Shown here one piece after another: positions 23,802-32,523 of a stretch of DNA of 64,000 nucleotides. The notes below the pieces were generated by a model. The model searched no databases. It saw only the letters and a program-made list of their open reading frames with translations, and was not told where the DNA came from. The stretch spans positions 1-64,000 of the forward strand of contig CAMZOI010000003.1 in NCBI GenBank assembly GCA_947331495.1. The letters are read 5' to 3'. Numbering within the stretch: the stretch's first letter is position 1; each line of letters begins with the position of its first letter. Origin of the DNA: Erythrobacteraceae bacterium Alg239-R51 (lineage in GTDB: Bacteria; Pseudomonadota; Alphaproteobacteria; Sphingomonadales; Sphingomonadaceae). Position numbers and translations under genes: made by a program.

Positions 23802-24827
23802 CTACAGCACGCAGCAATTGCGTTTACGCCAAAGGAGGAAGCCGACGTCCTCTCCCTTGACCGGGTAAACCTGTCCGGATTTGGGCAGGATGGTTGTCGC
23901 CCCGATCGGCGAGCAGCTTTCGCGTCCGCTGACCATCGGCGTGGGGTTGACCTGCTGAAGCCGATACTGGCTCTTCTTGAGGATCGGCATGATGTATTTG
24001 GAGCAAAGGGCCTTCGAGCCGCTGGTTCCCCAGGCGAGGCCCTGACGATGCATCTTGTAGATCATTCTCTCGGCCGCGAGCCGCGCCGACTGCTTGATTC
24101 CGACATTGGCTCCGATATTGCCGTTCATCGGATACATCGGCCCTTGGCAACCCGAACACCAGAACAGCTCGTCGATCGGCAGTTTGGCGGTCGAGGCGAT
24201 GCAGTCGGCCGAACACGCGGCCTGCGCGATCGGCGAGGTGAAGAGCGCCGCTTCCGGGTTTAACAGCGTCGTCAGCTCGTCGTCCTGCCAGAGCGGATCG
24301 ATCTCGCTCATATAGGCAATGTCGAAGGAGCTCGCCTCAAGGCACAGGAAGTCGGTTACGACCTCCAGCCAATAGAGAAGCGGATAGATGTAATAATGAA
24401 CGTGATATTTGGCGGTGTTCTGCGATTGTCCTCCGATCTGCGAAGAGTTCGACGCATAGCCGTTACCGATCGGGAAGCCAGGGTCGAGCTTGATGCCTCC
24501 GAGATTTGGAAAGCACCACGGTTTTGTCGAGACATCGACAAGGCGCACGGGTTCCCAGAATCCCATCGCAAGCCCGACGCGCGGCACGGGCGTTCCGCAC
24601 GCGCAGATCGGCAGATCCGGATTCTTGGTATCGGCGCGCGAGGATGGCCAGATCTTGAGCGATCCGAGCGAAAGTGGAAACATGCAGCCCCAGCACACAT
24701 CCGTGATCGGATTGACAAACGATCCGGAACAACGCCCCGGACCGGAGGGCAGTCCTTGGGCGGACGCCGGCGCGACAAGAGCAAGGGCGGCAAGCGCCGC
24801 AACAACGGTAAGCCACCTACGCAACAT
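23802..24827 (-). CDS. traU: TraU, conjugal transfer protein
   Basis: A 341-residue exported protein. The signal peptide MLRRWLTVVAALAALALVAPASAQG precedes a cysteine-rich TraU domain (NPITDVCWGCMFPL near 47-60, then ICACGTPVPRVG, FLCLEASSFDIAYMSE and ELFWCSGCQGPMYP). It ends in NCCVL. TraU is needed for DNA transfer more than for pilus extension in F. The ATG at 24825-24827 is preferred to an in-frame ATG at 24854, which would add a charged stretch before the signal. It overlaps the preceding small gene by 11 bp. Confidence 0.92.
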   Translation of the reverse strand: MLRRWLTVVAALAALALVAPASAQGLPSGPGRCSGSFVNPITDVCWGCMFPLSLGSLKIWPSSRADTKNPDLPICACGTPVPRVGLAMGFWEPVRLVDVSTKPWCFPNLGGIKLDPGFPIGNGYASNSSQIGGQSQNTAKYHVHYYIYPLLYWLEVVTDFLCLEASSFDIAYMSEIDPLWQDDELTTLLNPEAALFTSPIAQAACSADCIASTAKLPIDELFWCSGCQGPMYPMNGNIGANVGIKQSARLAAERMIYKMHRQGLAWGTSGSKALCSKYIMPILKKSQYRLQQVNPTPMVSGRESCSPIGATTILPKSGQVYPVKGEDVGFLLWRKRNCCVL

Positions 24828-25089
24828 CGTCGGTCTCCCTGAAGAGCCAGGCATCGTCCGCGGCGTTCTTCAGCCTGGCCCATGCCCAGCCCTGAACGGC
24901 CATGAAGGTGAAGGCCGCGGCCAGGCTCGGGAGAGCGGCGGACCCGATCAGCTGGCGAAGCTCGCCAAGGAACAGAAGTGCGACCGCGAGAACCAGGCAG
25001 GCTGCGATGACGCGGAAGCGCGCAGCCCGCAGCTCCTTGGTTTCCGGAGCGGCCAGCGGAACCGGGATCATATCGCGCCAGGACGTCAC
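24817..25089 (-). CDS. Unassigned tra-operon membrane protein, 90 aa
   Basis: Not recognised by name. A 90-residue protein with two hydrophobic helices (FRVIAACLVLAVALLFLGEL and LPSLAAAFTFMAVQGWAWA) joined by a short loop and with polar ends, so probably an inner-membrane hairpin. It overlaps traW by 4 bp and traU by 11 bp, which leaves little doubt that it is translated with them. Small two-helix proteins occur at similar places in F-type operons (for example TrbA/TrbE/TrbJ-like positions), but no homology can be claimed. Confidence 0.7.
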   Translation of the reverse strand: MTSWRDMIPVPLAAPETKELRAARFRVIAACLVLAVALLFLGELRQLIGSAALPSLAAAFTFMAVQGWAWARLKNAADDAWLFRETDDVA

Positions 25090-25742
25090 GATTGCCTCCG
25101 GGGGATAGCTTTTTCGGTAACCAGCAGGAGATCGCCCTTTGCCTCGACGAGCGCGGGCGTGCGGGTGATGCCGAAATGACTGGTGAGCTTGCCCTCCTGG
25201 TCGAAGTAGAACCGACGCTGGTGAGTTTTCATGGATTCGAAGGGCGAACCGTCGACGAAAATGATCTTGGCGCGTTCATCGGGTCCGTGCCCGAGCGCCC
25301 ATTCAACCTCGGCGGGATCGTCGCCGTCCACGAAGACGAGCTTCTTGGATAGCCCCGAAGTCGTTAGCGGATTGACCCGCTGACCACGCGCCGCGATCAG
25401 ATTGCCTTGGTGGTCGCGAATGTCGTTCTCGACCACGATCGCGGGATCGAATTCCCACGAACGCGTCTCTTCGGCACGCGCCATTCCCGGAACGGGAACC
25501 GGACGCATGACGCGATCCTTCACTTTCGCGGCGAACTGCTGGTTCATCTCGTCGAGCTTGCCGGTCGCCTGCGCATGATCGAGACGCGCCTTGATGACGG
25601 ACAGGAGGTCGGGCTCGATGACGGGCCAGGTCTGACCCATCTGGCCATGATCCTGCGCCTGCGCCTGCGCAGTCGGCATCGACGGCGCCGTCGCAGCCGC
25701 GGTGACGGCGGCGCATGAGAGGATGACGAGACGATACCTCAC
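25086..25742 (-). CDS. traW: TraW, pilus assembly protein
   Basis: A 218-residue exported protein starting at a GTG (25740-25742) that overlaps the peptidase stop by 4 bp. The signal peptide is MRYRLVILSCAAVTAAATAPSMPTAQA. The mature part has the TraW signature: a long helical N-terminal stretch, then RSWEFDPAIVVENDIRDHQG and ARGQRVNPLTTSGLSKKLVFVDGDD, and LTSHFGITRTPALVEA, a thioredoxin-like fragment. TraW pairs with TrbC in the periplasm for F-pilus assembly. Confidence 0.9.
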   Translation of the reverse strand: MRYRLVILSCAAVTAAATAPSMPTAQAQAQDHGQMGQTWPVIEPDLLSVIKARLDHAQATGKLDEMNQQFAAKVKDRVMRPVPVPGMARAEETRSWEFDPAIVVENDIRDHQGNLIAARGQRVNPLTTSGLSKKLVFVDGDDPAEVEWALGHGPDERAKIIFVDGSPFESMKTHQRRFYFDQEGKLTSHFGITRTPALVEAKGDLLLVTEKAIPRRQS

Positions 25743-26260
25743 AGGATCGCCACTCCCGTTCCAACGAGGCGGTCGCGGCACACGAAGCCGATGTGCGAAT
25801 AGCGGCTGTCGAAGCCATCCTTGTGGTGAGTGGCCGCGAACACGCAGCCTTCCGGAACGACGCCGAGAGGACCTTCGGTCAGGGGATCGCCCCGTTTGGT
25901 GAGCGGCTTGATCGATGCGATGCGCTCGCCATTGACCAGCACGTCGCGGCCTTCGCGGGTCACGAAATCGCCGGGCAGACCGAAGGCGATCTTGGCGAAG
26001 GCGCCAGGCTCTTCGCCGAAATACTTCTGGGTGACCGGATCATGGCCCGGGTGGAATATCACGTAATCCCCGCGGTCGGGAAAGCGGCCACTTTCGACAA
26101 GGAACGCCCAGTTCGGCAGCGAATCCGTTGCGTTAATCATGAAGGCATGGGTCTCGCTCCATTGCTGCAGGGACGTCACCGCCGTTCCGACGCCGAAAAG
26201 CGCGGCGATCGCGAGTAGCTTGCCCTTGGTCGACAGCCGCTTGGCTCTATTGTTGAACAC
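25739..26260 (-). CDS. S26-family conjugative signal peptidase (TraF/TrhF type)
   Basis: A 173-residue protein starting at GTG 26258-26260, with one N-terminal membrane anchor (KLLAIAALFGVGTAV). The serine peptidase motif appears as NATDSLPNWAFLV with the catalytic Ser near residue 42; the Lys-bearing box follows in FAKIAFGLPGDFV and the final box is SHIGFVCRDRLVGTGVAIL. RP4 TraF-like peptidases cyclise or trim the pilin; here the likely substrate is TraA or another exported tra protein. The frame further upstream overlaps trbI and is rejected. Confidence 0.85.
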   Translation of the reverse strand: MFNNRAKRLSTKGKLLAIAALFGVGTAVTSLQQWSETHAFMINATDSLPNWAFLVESGRFPDRGDYVIFHPGHDPVTQKYFGEEPGAFAKIAFGLPGDFVTREGRDVLVNGERIASIKPLTKRGDPLTEGPLGVVPEGCVFAATHHKDGFDSRYSHIGFVCRDRLVGTGVAIL

Positions 26261-26798
26261 CGCCCTGCCCTCCCCCGTTCGCGGCCATGAACGCCTGCAT
26301 TTCCTGCTCGACACGCGCGTCTTGCGTTTGTTGCATGTCGATCGAAGCCTGGGCGATTTGCGGGCGCGGCACCTTCGCGTAGACAGCCGCCTTTACGCTC
26401 TGGGTGACATCCGGAACCTCGCCGCCGATCACAGCCTCGTGCACGAGAACGACCTTCCCGCTCTTCGACAGGCCGGCGACGGTCCGATCGAGTGTAGCCA
26501 TGAAAACGGCCGTTTCCTGGGCGGCGGTCTGTTCGTCGGAACTCGATCGCGCCTGGGCCTGCAGATATTCGCCGATGATGCCTTGCAGCTGAAGCTGCAC
26601 GAACTCCTGGCGTCCCCCATCTTCAGAGACGAGGTTCTTGGTGACCCAGGCTCCCCAGATGAAGATGGCGGCGGCGGCAGCGAGCAGCGCGATCTCCCGG
26701 GGTGAAAGACCCGCGAAAGCGCGTTTGGCAGCCACTGTCTTGGGCCTGCGAACTTCGCCGGTCGCCGCACGATCGGCATTCTCGAACAGATCAGTCAT
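26247..26798 (-). CDS. trbI: TrbI (F-type), pilus retraction-related membrane protein
   Basis: A 183-residue inner-membrane protein. A cytoplasmic N-terminus (MTDLFENADRAATGEVRRP) is followed by one helix (EIALLAAAAAIFIWGAWVT), and a periplasmic domain with VVLVHEAVIGGEVPDVT typical of the TrbI F-type family. In F, TrbI influences pilus outgrowth and retraction. ATG 26798 was chosen for GGAGG five bases upstream; the GTG two codons earlier is too close. The end overlaps the peptidase gene, and the start overlaps the preceding small gene by 8 bp. Confidence 0.87.
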   Translation of the reverse strand: MTDLFENADRAATGEVRRPKTVAAKRAFAGLSPREIALLAAAAAIFIWGAWVTKNLVSEDGGRQEFVQLQLQGIIGEYLQAQARSSSDEQTAAQETAVFMATLDRTVAGLSKSGKVVLVHEAVIGGEVPDVTQSVKAAVYAKVPRPQIAQASIDMQQTQDARVEQEMQAFMAANGGGQGGVQQ

Positions 26799-27135
26799 TG
26801 TCACCTCCAGCGACTTCGAAAACGGAGCGAAGGCTCGCGCGGCGAAAGAAAGCGATGAGAACCCAGGTGCCGCCGAGGACCGTGAATACGATCGTTTGGA
26901 ATTGCGCCTGTCGAGCCGCGTCGGCCGCGAGGAAGCGCGCGGTCAAATTGTCCAGCTGAAGCATCGTCCCAGAAAGGGTGAAGCTGCCGAGGAGGACGAA
27001 GAACAAGGTCGCGACGCCAAGGGTCGCGAGGCCCGTCGTGGCGAACCACCCGATCAGGCGGAGCGCAACGGCCATTGCGTCTTGGCCGCGTGCGATCCGG
27101 GTGTGCGGGGATCCGGCGTGTGCAAACGCGTTCAT
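26791..27135 (-). CDS. Unassigned tra-operon membrane protein, 114 aa
   Basis: Not recognised. A 114-residue protein with two membrane helices (LIGWFATTGLATLGVATLFFVLLG and TIVFTVLGGTWVLIAFFRR) and a short loop that would face the periplasm. It overlaps traC by 4 bp and trbI by 8 bp, so it is certainly part of the polycistron. Its place between traC and trbI is similar to where other F-type systems encode small membrane proteins, but no clear family member is evident. Confidence 0.72.
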   Translation of the reverse strand: MNAFAHAGSPHTRIARGQDAMAVALRLIGWFATTGLATLGVATLFFVLLGSFTLSGTMLQLDNLTARFLAADAARQAQFQTIVFTVLGGTWVLIAFFRRASLRSVFEVAGGDND

Positions 27136-29687
27136 TCCGCGGCCTCCAGCATATGATGGCTTTCGGGAAAGGCTACTGCCTCGATCGCATCGTGCATCGG
27201 GAAGCCAAGGTGGACGTAATCCTCGATGTCGGCGAAGACGTCGGGGCTCGAGGAATAGAGCGCTGCCGAATACCGATCGAGGACGAGCCGCCCGATGCTC
27301 TCGGTGTCGGGCCCCCGAATGAACACGTCCGAGTAGTCCGCGCCGTTGCGCTTCAAGGACCGCAAGAGCGCCTCGGTCATGTTGTCCATCTCGAAGCGAT
27401 CCGAATTGCGAAAGTCGGAGATCGTCTCGCCCTTCTGCTGAAGGATGAGGAACCAGTCGGAGTTCTCGAGCGCGGCGCGCGACCCCTCCGACTTGTAGTA
27501 ATCGTGGATCGATTGCGTCGCCGTGATGAGCGAACCGCCATATTTGCGGCAGGTGCGCGAATAAGTCTCGACGAAGTCTGCCATCGCCCCGCCCTTCAGC
27601 ATCTGCCAGGCTTCATCGATGATGAGTGGTTTGGGGATCGAGCGGTCCATCCGGCGCATCACCTGAGAGGCAATGAACATCACGGATGTCAGCACCACGC
27701 CGCGCAACTCCTCGCGCGTCGCCAGATCGGAAAGCTCGAAGACGGTGAGGTCGGCTGACAGGTCCAGATTGGCATCGCCGAGGAAGAAGCGACCGAATGT
27801 CCCGGTCGAGGCGAACGGCAGCAGCGAGGTCGCAAGATCGTAGGCGAAGGGATGTTCGGGCTGCTTTAGCGCCTCGATGATGTGGTCCACCGTTCCATCG
27901 CGACCCTCTGCTTCCCAGACGGCGTTGACGGCCTGGTCGATGAGCCCCCGCTCGGTGTCGTTCAGTCGGGTCTCGTTCCGCGCCATCTGCGAAATGATCG
28001 ACTTCAACATGGCGAGGCAGTCGACCAGATAGTCATCGTCGCCTTGGGCCAGCTCTTGGTCGATCATCCGGAAGGGGTTGATCGAAATGCCCGAAGAGAG
28101 CTTGAATTCGGTAAAGGTGCCGCCGAGCGCCTTCGCCATGTGCTCGAAACTGCGACCGTCATCGATCACGATCGTCTTCGCGCCGACGCCGGCGAAGCTC
28201 GCCGTCAGATCCTGAAGGAGGACCGATTTCCCCGAACCCGACTTGCCCGCGATCGCCACGTTGTGGTTGCCGGCACCGTTCTGGAACGGCGACCAGAATT
28301 GCGGTTGTCCCCGGCGCCCGATGAACAGCAGATGCGGAATGTTGCCGCCTACATATTCACCCTGGATCGGTGCGATGGCCGCGACGTTCGTGGAGCGCAT
28401 GGTGCGCAGCCGCTTCATGCGCTTGTAATCGGAATCGAGTCCGTCCGCGAGCATGAGCGGGAAATGGGCCATGAAGGCGGGCAGCTGGATATGGGTCTCG
28501 TCGATCAGGTCCCACCCGCTCGCCTTGTAGAGCGCCTTGAGCGTTCGCTCGCAGGGCTCGCCACGTCCCTTGGGCGCAAGGATCGAAACCGCATAATAGC
28601 ATGAGACCAGCTTTTCGCCCTGCTTCACACGGTCTTGGACGAACTGCCATTCGGCGGCCTCTGTGCGAAGCTTCGGGACGAGCTTGACGCCCTTTCCCTC
28701 CGCCAGCGAGCTCGTGCGCGCGAACTTGTATCCCGCCTTGCTTTCCGAAGACTCCTGCCCGGGGATGACCCCGCACACGGTCTGGAGGACCGGGCATGGC
28801 AAGTTCAGCTTGGGATTGAAGATATCGCCGATGATCTTCTGCGTGTCCCACGGAGCCCAGCGATCGGGGAAATTGCGTACCGCCATCGTCCGGATGTCGA
28901 AGCGCTCGGGAACGAAATCCTTCATCTCCGGCACGCCCTCGACAGAGGCACCCGTTGGGCGGAGCGACTGCGCATGAAGGATAAGGCGATCTTTCTCGAC
29001 ATGGGTGACGAGATCGCGGCGGACGCATTGTTCGTTGATTGGGTCGAACCGGTTGTACCCCGGAACCTCGTCTCCAGCTCCGGTCGATGGAGCCAGGATC
29101 TCGTCGAAAAAGCGGATCAGATCGGTGGGCTCGAATTGCTTGATTGGAACGTCGATCGATTCCAGCGCCGAAATGGTTCCGTCGCGCATCGTCACCAGAT
29201 CATCGGTCGTCAACCCGGAGCCTTGACTGACGCCGACCGACATGACGACACGGTAATTGCGGACGAAGAAGGGGCCGTCGCTCGCGAGAGTCGACCACGC
29301 GCCGTTGCGGAGCTTGTCGAGACGATGTCGGGCAAGGGTCTGGAAGACGCCCGAGGCGCTGAAGCGCGGTAGCGCCCAGTCCTGCAGCTTCTCCGCGACG
29401 CGCGGAGAGGAATAATTGGTTACGCTGAATTTGGTCCCGGGCAGGAGGATATCGGAGAACAGCGAGCTTATGATGTCGTTGACGCGATCATTGGCCCCGA
29501 CCAGCGGCGCAAGCTCGAGGATGAAGCCTTTCGAGCGGACCTGGTGGAAGACCCGCTTGTCTTCGTCGTAGGAGCGATAGCCAAGGTAATGCGACAGCAT
29601 CGGCACCTGCGGCGGGTTCGACTTCTGCTCGGGTTTCCGGCTGTCGCCGACCACCAGGTCCACGATGTTGCTGAATGCTCTCATCAT
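27132..29687 (-). CDS. traC: TraC, VirB4-like type IV secretion ATPase
   Basis: An 851-residue cytoplasmic ATPase. The N-terminal TraC domain covers residues ~30-430, and the motor domain has Walker A GKSGSGKS at 481-488 and Walker B LIIDEAW at about 688-694, followed by the conserved TQS sensor region (LITATQSIHDYY). VirB4/TraC ATPases power pilin extraction and DNA transfer. The size agrees with F TraC (875). It begins 6 bp after traV and overlaps the next gene by 4 bp. A coupling ATPase (TraD) is a different protein and is not seen in this window. Confidence 0.94.
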   Translation of the reverse strand: MMRAFSNIVDLVVGDSRKPEQKSNPPQVPMLSHYLGYRSYDEDKRVFHQVRSKGFILELAPLVGANDRVNDIISSLFSDILLPGTKFSVTNYSSPRVAEKLQDWALPRFSASGVFQTLARHRLDKLRNGAWSTLASDGPFFVRNYRVVMSVGVSQGSGLTTDDLVTMRDGTISALESIDVPIKQFEPTDLIRFFDEILAPSTGAGDEVPGYNRFDPINEQCVRRDLVTHVEKDRLILHAQSLRPTGASVEGVPEMKDFVPERFDIRTMAVRNFPDRWAPWDTQKIIGDIFNPKLNLPCPVLQTVCGVIPGQESSESKAGYKFARTSSLAEGKGVKLVPKLRTEAAEWQFVQDRVKQGEKLVSCYYAVSILAPKGRGEPCERTLKALYKASGWDLIDETHIQLPAFMAHFPLMLADGLDSDYKRMKRLRTMRSTNVAAIAPIQGEYVGGNIPHLLFIGRRGQPQFWSPFQNGAGNHNVAIAGKSGSGKSVLLQDLTASFAGVGAKTIVIDDGRSFEHMAKALGGTFTEFKLSSGISINPFRMIDQELAQGDDDYLVDCLAMLKSIISQMARNETRLNDTERGLIDQAVNAVWEAEGRDGTVDHIIEALKQPEHPFAYDLATSLLPFASTGTFGRFFLGDANLDLSADLTVFELSDLATREELRGVVLTSVMFIASQVMRRMDRSIPKPLIIDEAWQMLKGGAMADFVETYSRTCRKYGGSLITATQSIHDYYKSEGSRAALENSDWFLILQQKGETISDFRNSDRFEMDNMTEALLRSLKRNGADYSDVFIRGPDTESIGRLVLDRYSAALYSSSPDVFADIEDYVHLGFPMHDAIEAVAFPESHHMLEAAE

Positions 29688-29693
29688 CGCGCT

Positions 29694-30347
29694 TCACTCC
29701 ACCACGCCGGGAAACGATGCGGCCCGCCGCCGCGGCTTCGCCTGCTGGCCTGCAAGGCGTTCGGATACCTGCGCCTCGATCGCCGCGATGGGATCGGTCC
29801 CTGTCGCGACGGCGACTTCCGGCGGCTTTGCCGTAGGATCAGCCGCGGGCGGGAGGATATCGGGGGTGATCGCGAGGAACGGCGGGGCACTCTCCGCAGC
29901 GGCAAGCAGCCCCTGGTTGCGCGTCGGATGGCGCCCGCGCATCGCCATCGCCTCCATCGCATCGCCGCGACCAGGCAAGACGGCCTCGGTCCTGACGGTC
30001 CGCCGTGCGTGGATCATGCCCGTCGCATCGGTGTAGCCCGGAAAGACAACGGCAAGCTCGTAACTGGGGGCACTGGTCGCCGTCATGGGAACGGACGCGA
30101 GAACGGTGTTGTGGACCGGAGCATCGATCCCGTCATCCATCTGGTAGGGACCGGCGGGATTGAGCAGATCGGTGGAGCTCGTTTCCTCGATCCGCGATAT
30201 CGCGTTGTCGTCGATCACGGTGGAGGGGGCGCACACACCGTCGGGAGCATCGCACCGGAAACTGCCGCTCACATTGGTGCCCAGTGTGGTGCAGGCCGAG
30301 AGCGCGCCGCCAAGCGCGGCGATGGCGAGAATGGCTTTGCTGTTCAC
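29694..30347 (-). CDS. traV: TraV, outer-membrane core lipoprotein
   Basis: A 217-residue lipoprotein. GTG 30345-30347 is preferred: AAGGGAG lies upstream and the leader MNSKAILAIAALGGALSAC ends in a lipobox (LSAC, lipid Cys at about 19). The mature protein opens TTLGTNVSGSFRCDAPDGVC, where the two further cysteines match the TraV pattern that links it to TraK and TraB. This VirB7-like lipoprotein anchors the core complex to the outer membrane. It overlaps dsbC by 4 bp. The extended frame to 30497 is inside dsbC and rejected. Confidence 0.9.
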   Translation of the reverse strand: MNSKAILAIAALGGALSACTTLGTNVSGSFRCDAPDGVCAPSTVIDDNAISRIEETSSTDLLNPAGPYQMDDGIDAPVHNTVLASVPMTATSAPSYELAVVFPGYTDATGMIHARRTVRTEAVLPGRGDAMEAMAMRGRHPTRNQGLLAAAESAPPFLAITPDILPPAADPTAKPPEVAVATGTDPIAAIEAQVSERLAGQQAKPRRRAASFPGVVE

Positions 30348-31222
30348 GATGCACTCCCTTGGATCCAGCTTTCGAGGAATTCGCGGGGGCGGTAGCCGTG
30401 AACGACGGCACCATCCTCGCGGACGATTACGGGGGTTCCATTGAAGCCATGCCGGCGCGCGAAAGCTTCGTTGGCATCGAGCCCCGACGTGTCGCATTCC
30501 GATCCGGTGGTAATCGACCCGCCATCATACGCCTGATTCACGGCCCGGCGCTTGTCGGGAGAGCAGATCACGGCTTCGGAAATCGGGCGTGTGCCGAGCA
30601 CCGAGATTGGGCGCTCGACGACCTTCACGTTGAGCGTCTCGAGGGTCTCGTGAAGCCGCTTGCAATAGCCACAGCGGAAGTCGCTGAAGACGGTGACCGT
30701 CTTTGTCCCCCGGCCCATCACGACCGCGCCGTTCTGCGGCAACGCAGCCAATGCGCGAGGGTCGATCTGATCGTCGATCGAGCCGCCCGTGGCATCGCCT
30801 GCGGCGGGCGCTTGCATGTCGACGCCAGGCGAGGCCGACTCTCCGCCCCCTCCCCCGATCAGCATGTCGGGGTTCATCTCGAGCAGCCGCGCCGCCGTCA
30901 GATCCTGCTTGGTCTCCATGTCGTAGACGCGGCCGATAATGAGATAGCGAGCGCCGTGATCGATGTAGAAGAGGTTCTGCCGAGCCTGCACCTCGCATAC
31001 GCCCTCGATCTTCTCGCAGTCGATCGCTGTGATCTCGGTCTTGGGCAGGCGTTCGGCGAGGGCCTGTTGCACGGCGGCGTCCGAGGAACTCTGCGCAAGA
31101 GCCTGGGCTCCAAGGGCAAGAACGCCTCCCGCGCCAAGGATCCCGACTGCTTGAACAGTCCGGACGAGACCGGCTTTATGATCGTCGTGCATGAGCCGCT
31201 TGAGGGTCAAATTCTTCAGCAT
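30344..31222 (-). CDS. dsbC: DsbC-family periplasmic disulfide isomerase
   Basis: A 292-residue exported protein. It has a hydrophobic N-terminal segment (VQAVGILGAGGVLALGAQALAQ), a DsbC dimerisation domain (residues ~50-120, with the family's IDHGARYLIIGRVYDMETKQDLT), a Gly/Ala linker and a thioredoxin fold with active site FSDFRCGYCKRLH. It also contains the buried pair Cys...Cys around EAVICSPD and SECDTSG. Its gene lies in the tra operon because TraN, TraU, TraH and TraV need correct disulfides. Confidence 0.92.
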   Translation of the reverse strand: MLKNLTLKRLMHDDHKAGLVRTVQAVGILGAGGVLALGAQALAQSSSDAAVQQALAERLPKTEITAIDCEKIEGVCEVQARQNLFYIDHGARYLIIGRVYDMETKQDLTAARLLEMNPDMLIGGGGGESASPGVDMQAPAAGDATGGSIDDQIDPRALAALPQNGAVVMGRGTKTVTVFSDFRCGYCKRLHETLETLNVKVVERPISVLGTRPISEAVICSPDKRRAVNQAYDGGSITTGSECDTSGLDANEAFARRHGFNGTPVIVREDGAVVHGYRPREFLESWIQGSAS

Positions 31223-31231
31223 GATTGCCTC

Positions 31232-32518
31232 TCAGTTCCTGATGAAGGTGCCGTCGAGGAACACGACCTCGACACTTGCGCCGGTGGGCATCTCGACGAC
31301 GGGCTGATATTGCTCCGCGCGCTCGATGAGATATTCGGAGAGGGTCGTGCCGGCCTGTTCGGCACCGCCGCCAAGAGCGCGCAGGCCGACCTCACTTGCA
31401 TCCGGATCTTCGCGACCCCCCGAGATGATGGGCGCATTGAACGAGCCGTTGAGGGCGCTGCCGGCGCTGCTGACGAGACCAGCGAGGAAGGCCTGAGTCG
31501 TCAGGGACCCCTCGCGGCTGACAACCCGGCCGCGAACACCGACCTTGCCGCCGAAGGCGATGAAGCCCTTCACCTCCGATACGGCGAAGCGGCCGCCAGG
31601 CTGCGCGCATGTCATGCGCTGAAGCTTCACGTAGACCTTTTCCGAGGAGAGATCCCCGTAAGCCGCGCCGTTCACCATGCAGCCCTGTACGCGAGTGGCG
31701 AGAAGGCGACCCTCGCTGTAGACCGAGCGCGCTGGTCCGGTGATGCGCAGAAGGACAGGGAGCGGATCGCTCTGGCTCCGCGTATTCGTGGTGGCGTCGA
31801 CCCCGACGACCACCGTCGCCTTCGCGATCGAGTTGGGAGGCAAGTAGTTCGGAGAGTCTGTGTAGATGGCGGGCGACTTGGAAGCGTCGATCCGCGAACC
31901 CGTGCCATTCGCCGTGAACGAGACCATCTGCACGTCGTTGGCGCGCCGCGGCGGCTGCGGCGTCGCCGCGACAGGCGATGAGGAGGGGGCGACTCCCAAA
32001 GCCTGTGCGGCGGCGACCGGACCCGGAGCACTCGGTCGGGCGTTGCCGCGGCTCGCCTGCTGGCGTAGCTGCTCGTTCTCGCGCTCGTATGCTTCCAGAA
32101 CACGCTGGCCATCGCGGACCATCGCGGCGTTCTCGTTGCGCAGGCTCTCGACCTGCGACTGAAGCTCCATCATCTGGCCGGCCTGCGCTTCGACGCCCTT
32201 CAGCCGCTGCCCCTGGGAGTTGATCTCGCCCTCGTACATGGCGACCCATTCCTGGTCGACACGCTGGCGGTTCATGAGGGCGTCGGTCGAGACCGTGGTC
32301 TCGGTCCCGTCGTCCATCGCCTGTTCGATGGTATCGTCGGTATCGAGGACGTACATCGAACCCGCGATCGCGATGACGCCCACCAGCCCGTACATCAGCA
32401 TCTTCTGACGCTTCTGGGTCTGGTCGTTCTCCGCGATCGAACCCCTCTCGTCGAGCTCATCGTGCTCGTCGTATCCGGCGGCATCCAGATCCTTGGGTTT
32501 GCGCTTCAGGAGATCCAT
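31232..32518 (-). CDS. traB: TraB, VirB10-like core complex protein
   Basis: A 428-residue protein with a cytoplasmic N-terminus (MDLLKRKPKDLDAAGYDEHDE), one inner-membrane helix (LMYGLVGVIAIAGSMYVL, ~41-58), a coiled coil (~95-165) and a Pro-rich linker. The C-terminal VirB10/TraB beta-barrel domain contains LLRITGPARSVYSEGRLLATRV and FIAFGGKVGVRGRVVSREG. TraB spans the envelope and links TraV/TraK in the outer membrane to the ATPases. It is separated from traK by 5 bp and from dsbC by 9 bp. Confidence 0.93.
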   Translation of the reverse strand: MDLLKRKPKDLDAAGYDEHDELDERGSIAENDQTQKRQKMLMYGLVGVIAIAGSMYVLDTDDTIEQAMDDGTETTVSTDALMNRQRVDQEWVAMYEGEINSQGQRLKGVEAQAGQMMELQSQVESLRNENAAMVRDGQRVLEAYERENEQLRQQASRGNARPSAPGPVAAAQALGVAPSSSPVAATPQPPRRANDVQMVSFTANGTGSRIDASKSPAIYTDSPNYLPPNSIAKATVVVGVDATTNTRSQSDPLPVLLRITGPARSVYSEGRLLATRVQGCMVNGAAYGDLSSEKVYVKLQRMTCAQPGGRFAVSEVKGFIAFGGKVGVRGRVVSREGSLTTQAFLAGLVSSAGSALNGSFNAPIISGGREDPDASEVGLRALGGGAEQAGTTLSEYLIERAEQYQPVVEMPTGASVEVVFLDGTFIRN

Positions 32519-32523
32519 CTCAG

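Noticed and set aside
30284..31981. 565-codon open frame on the plus strand
   Set aside because: It covers traV, dsbC and traB in antisense; those genes have clear signal peptides, a CGYC site and VirB10 features, so this frame is a high-GC shadow.
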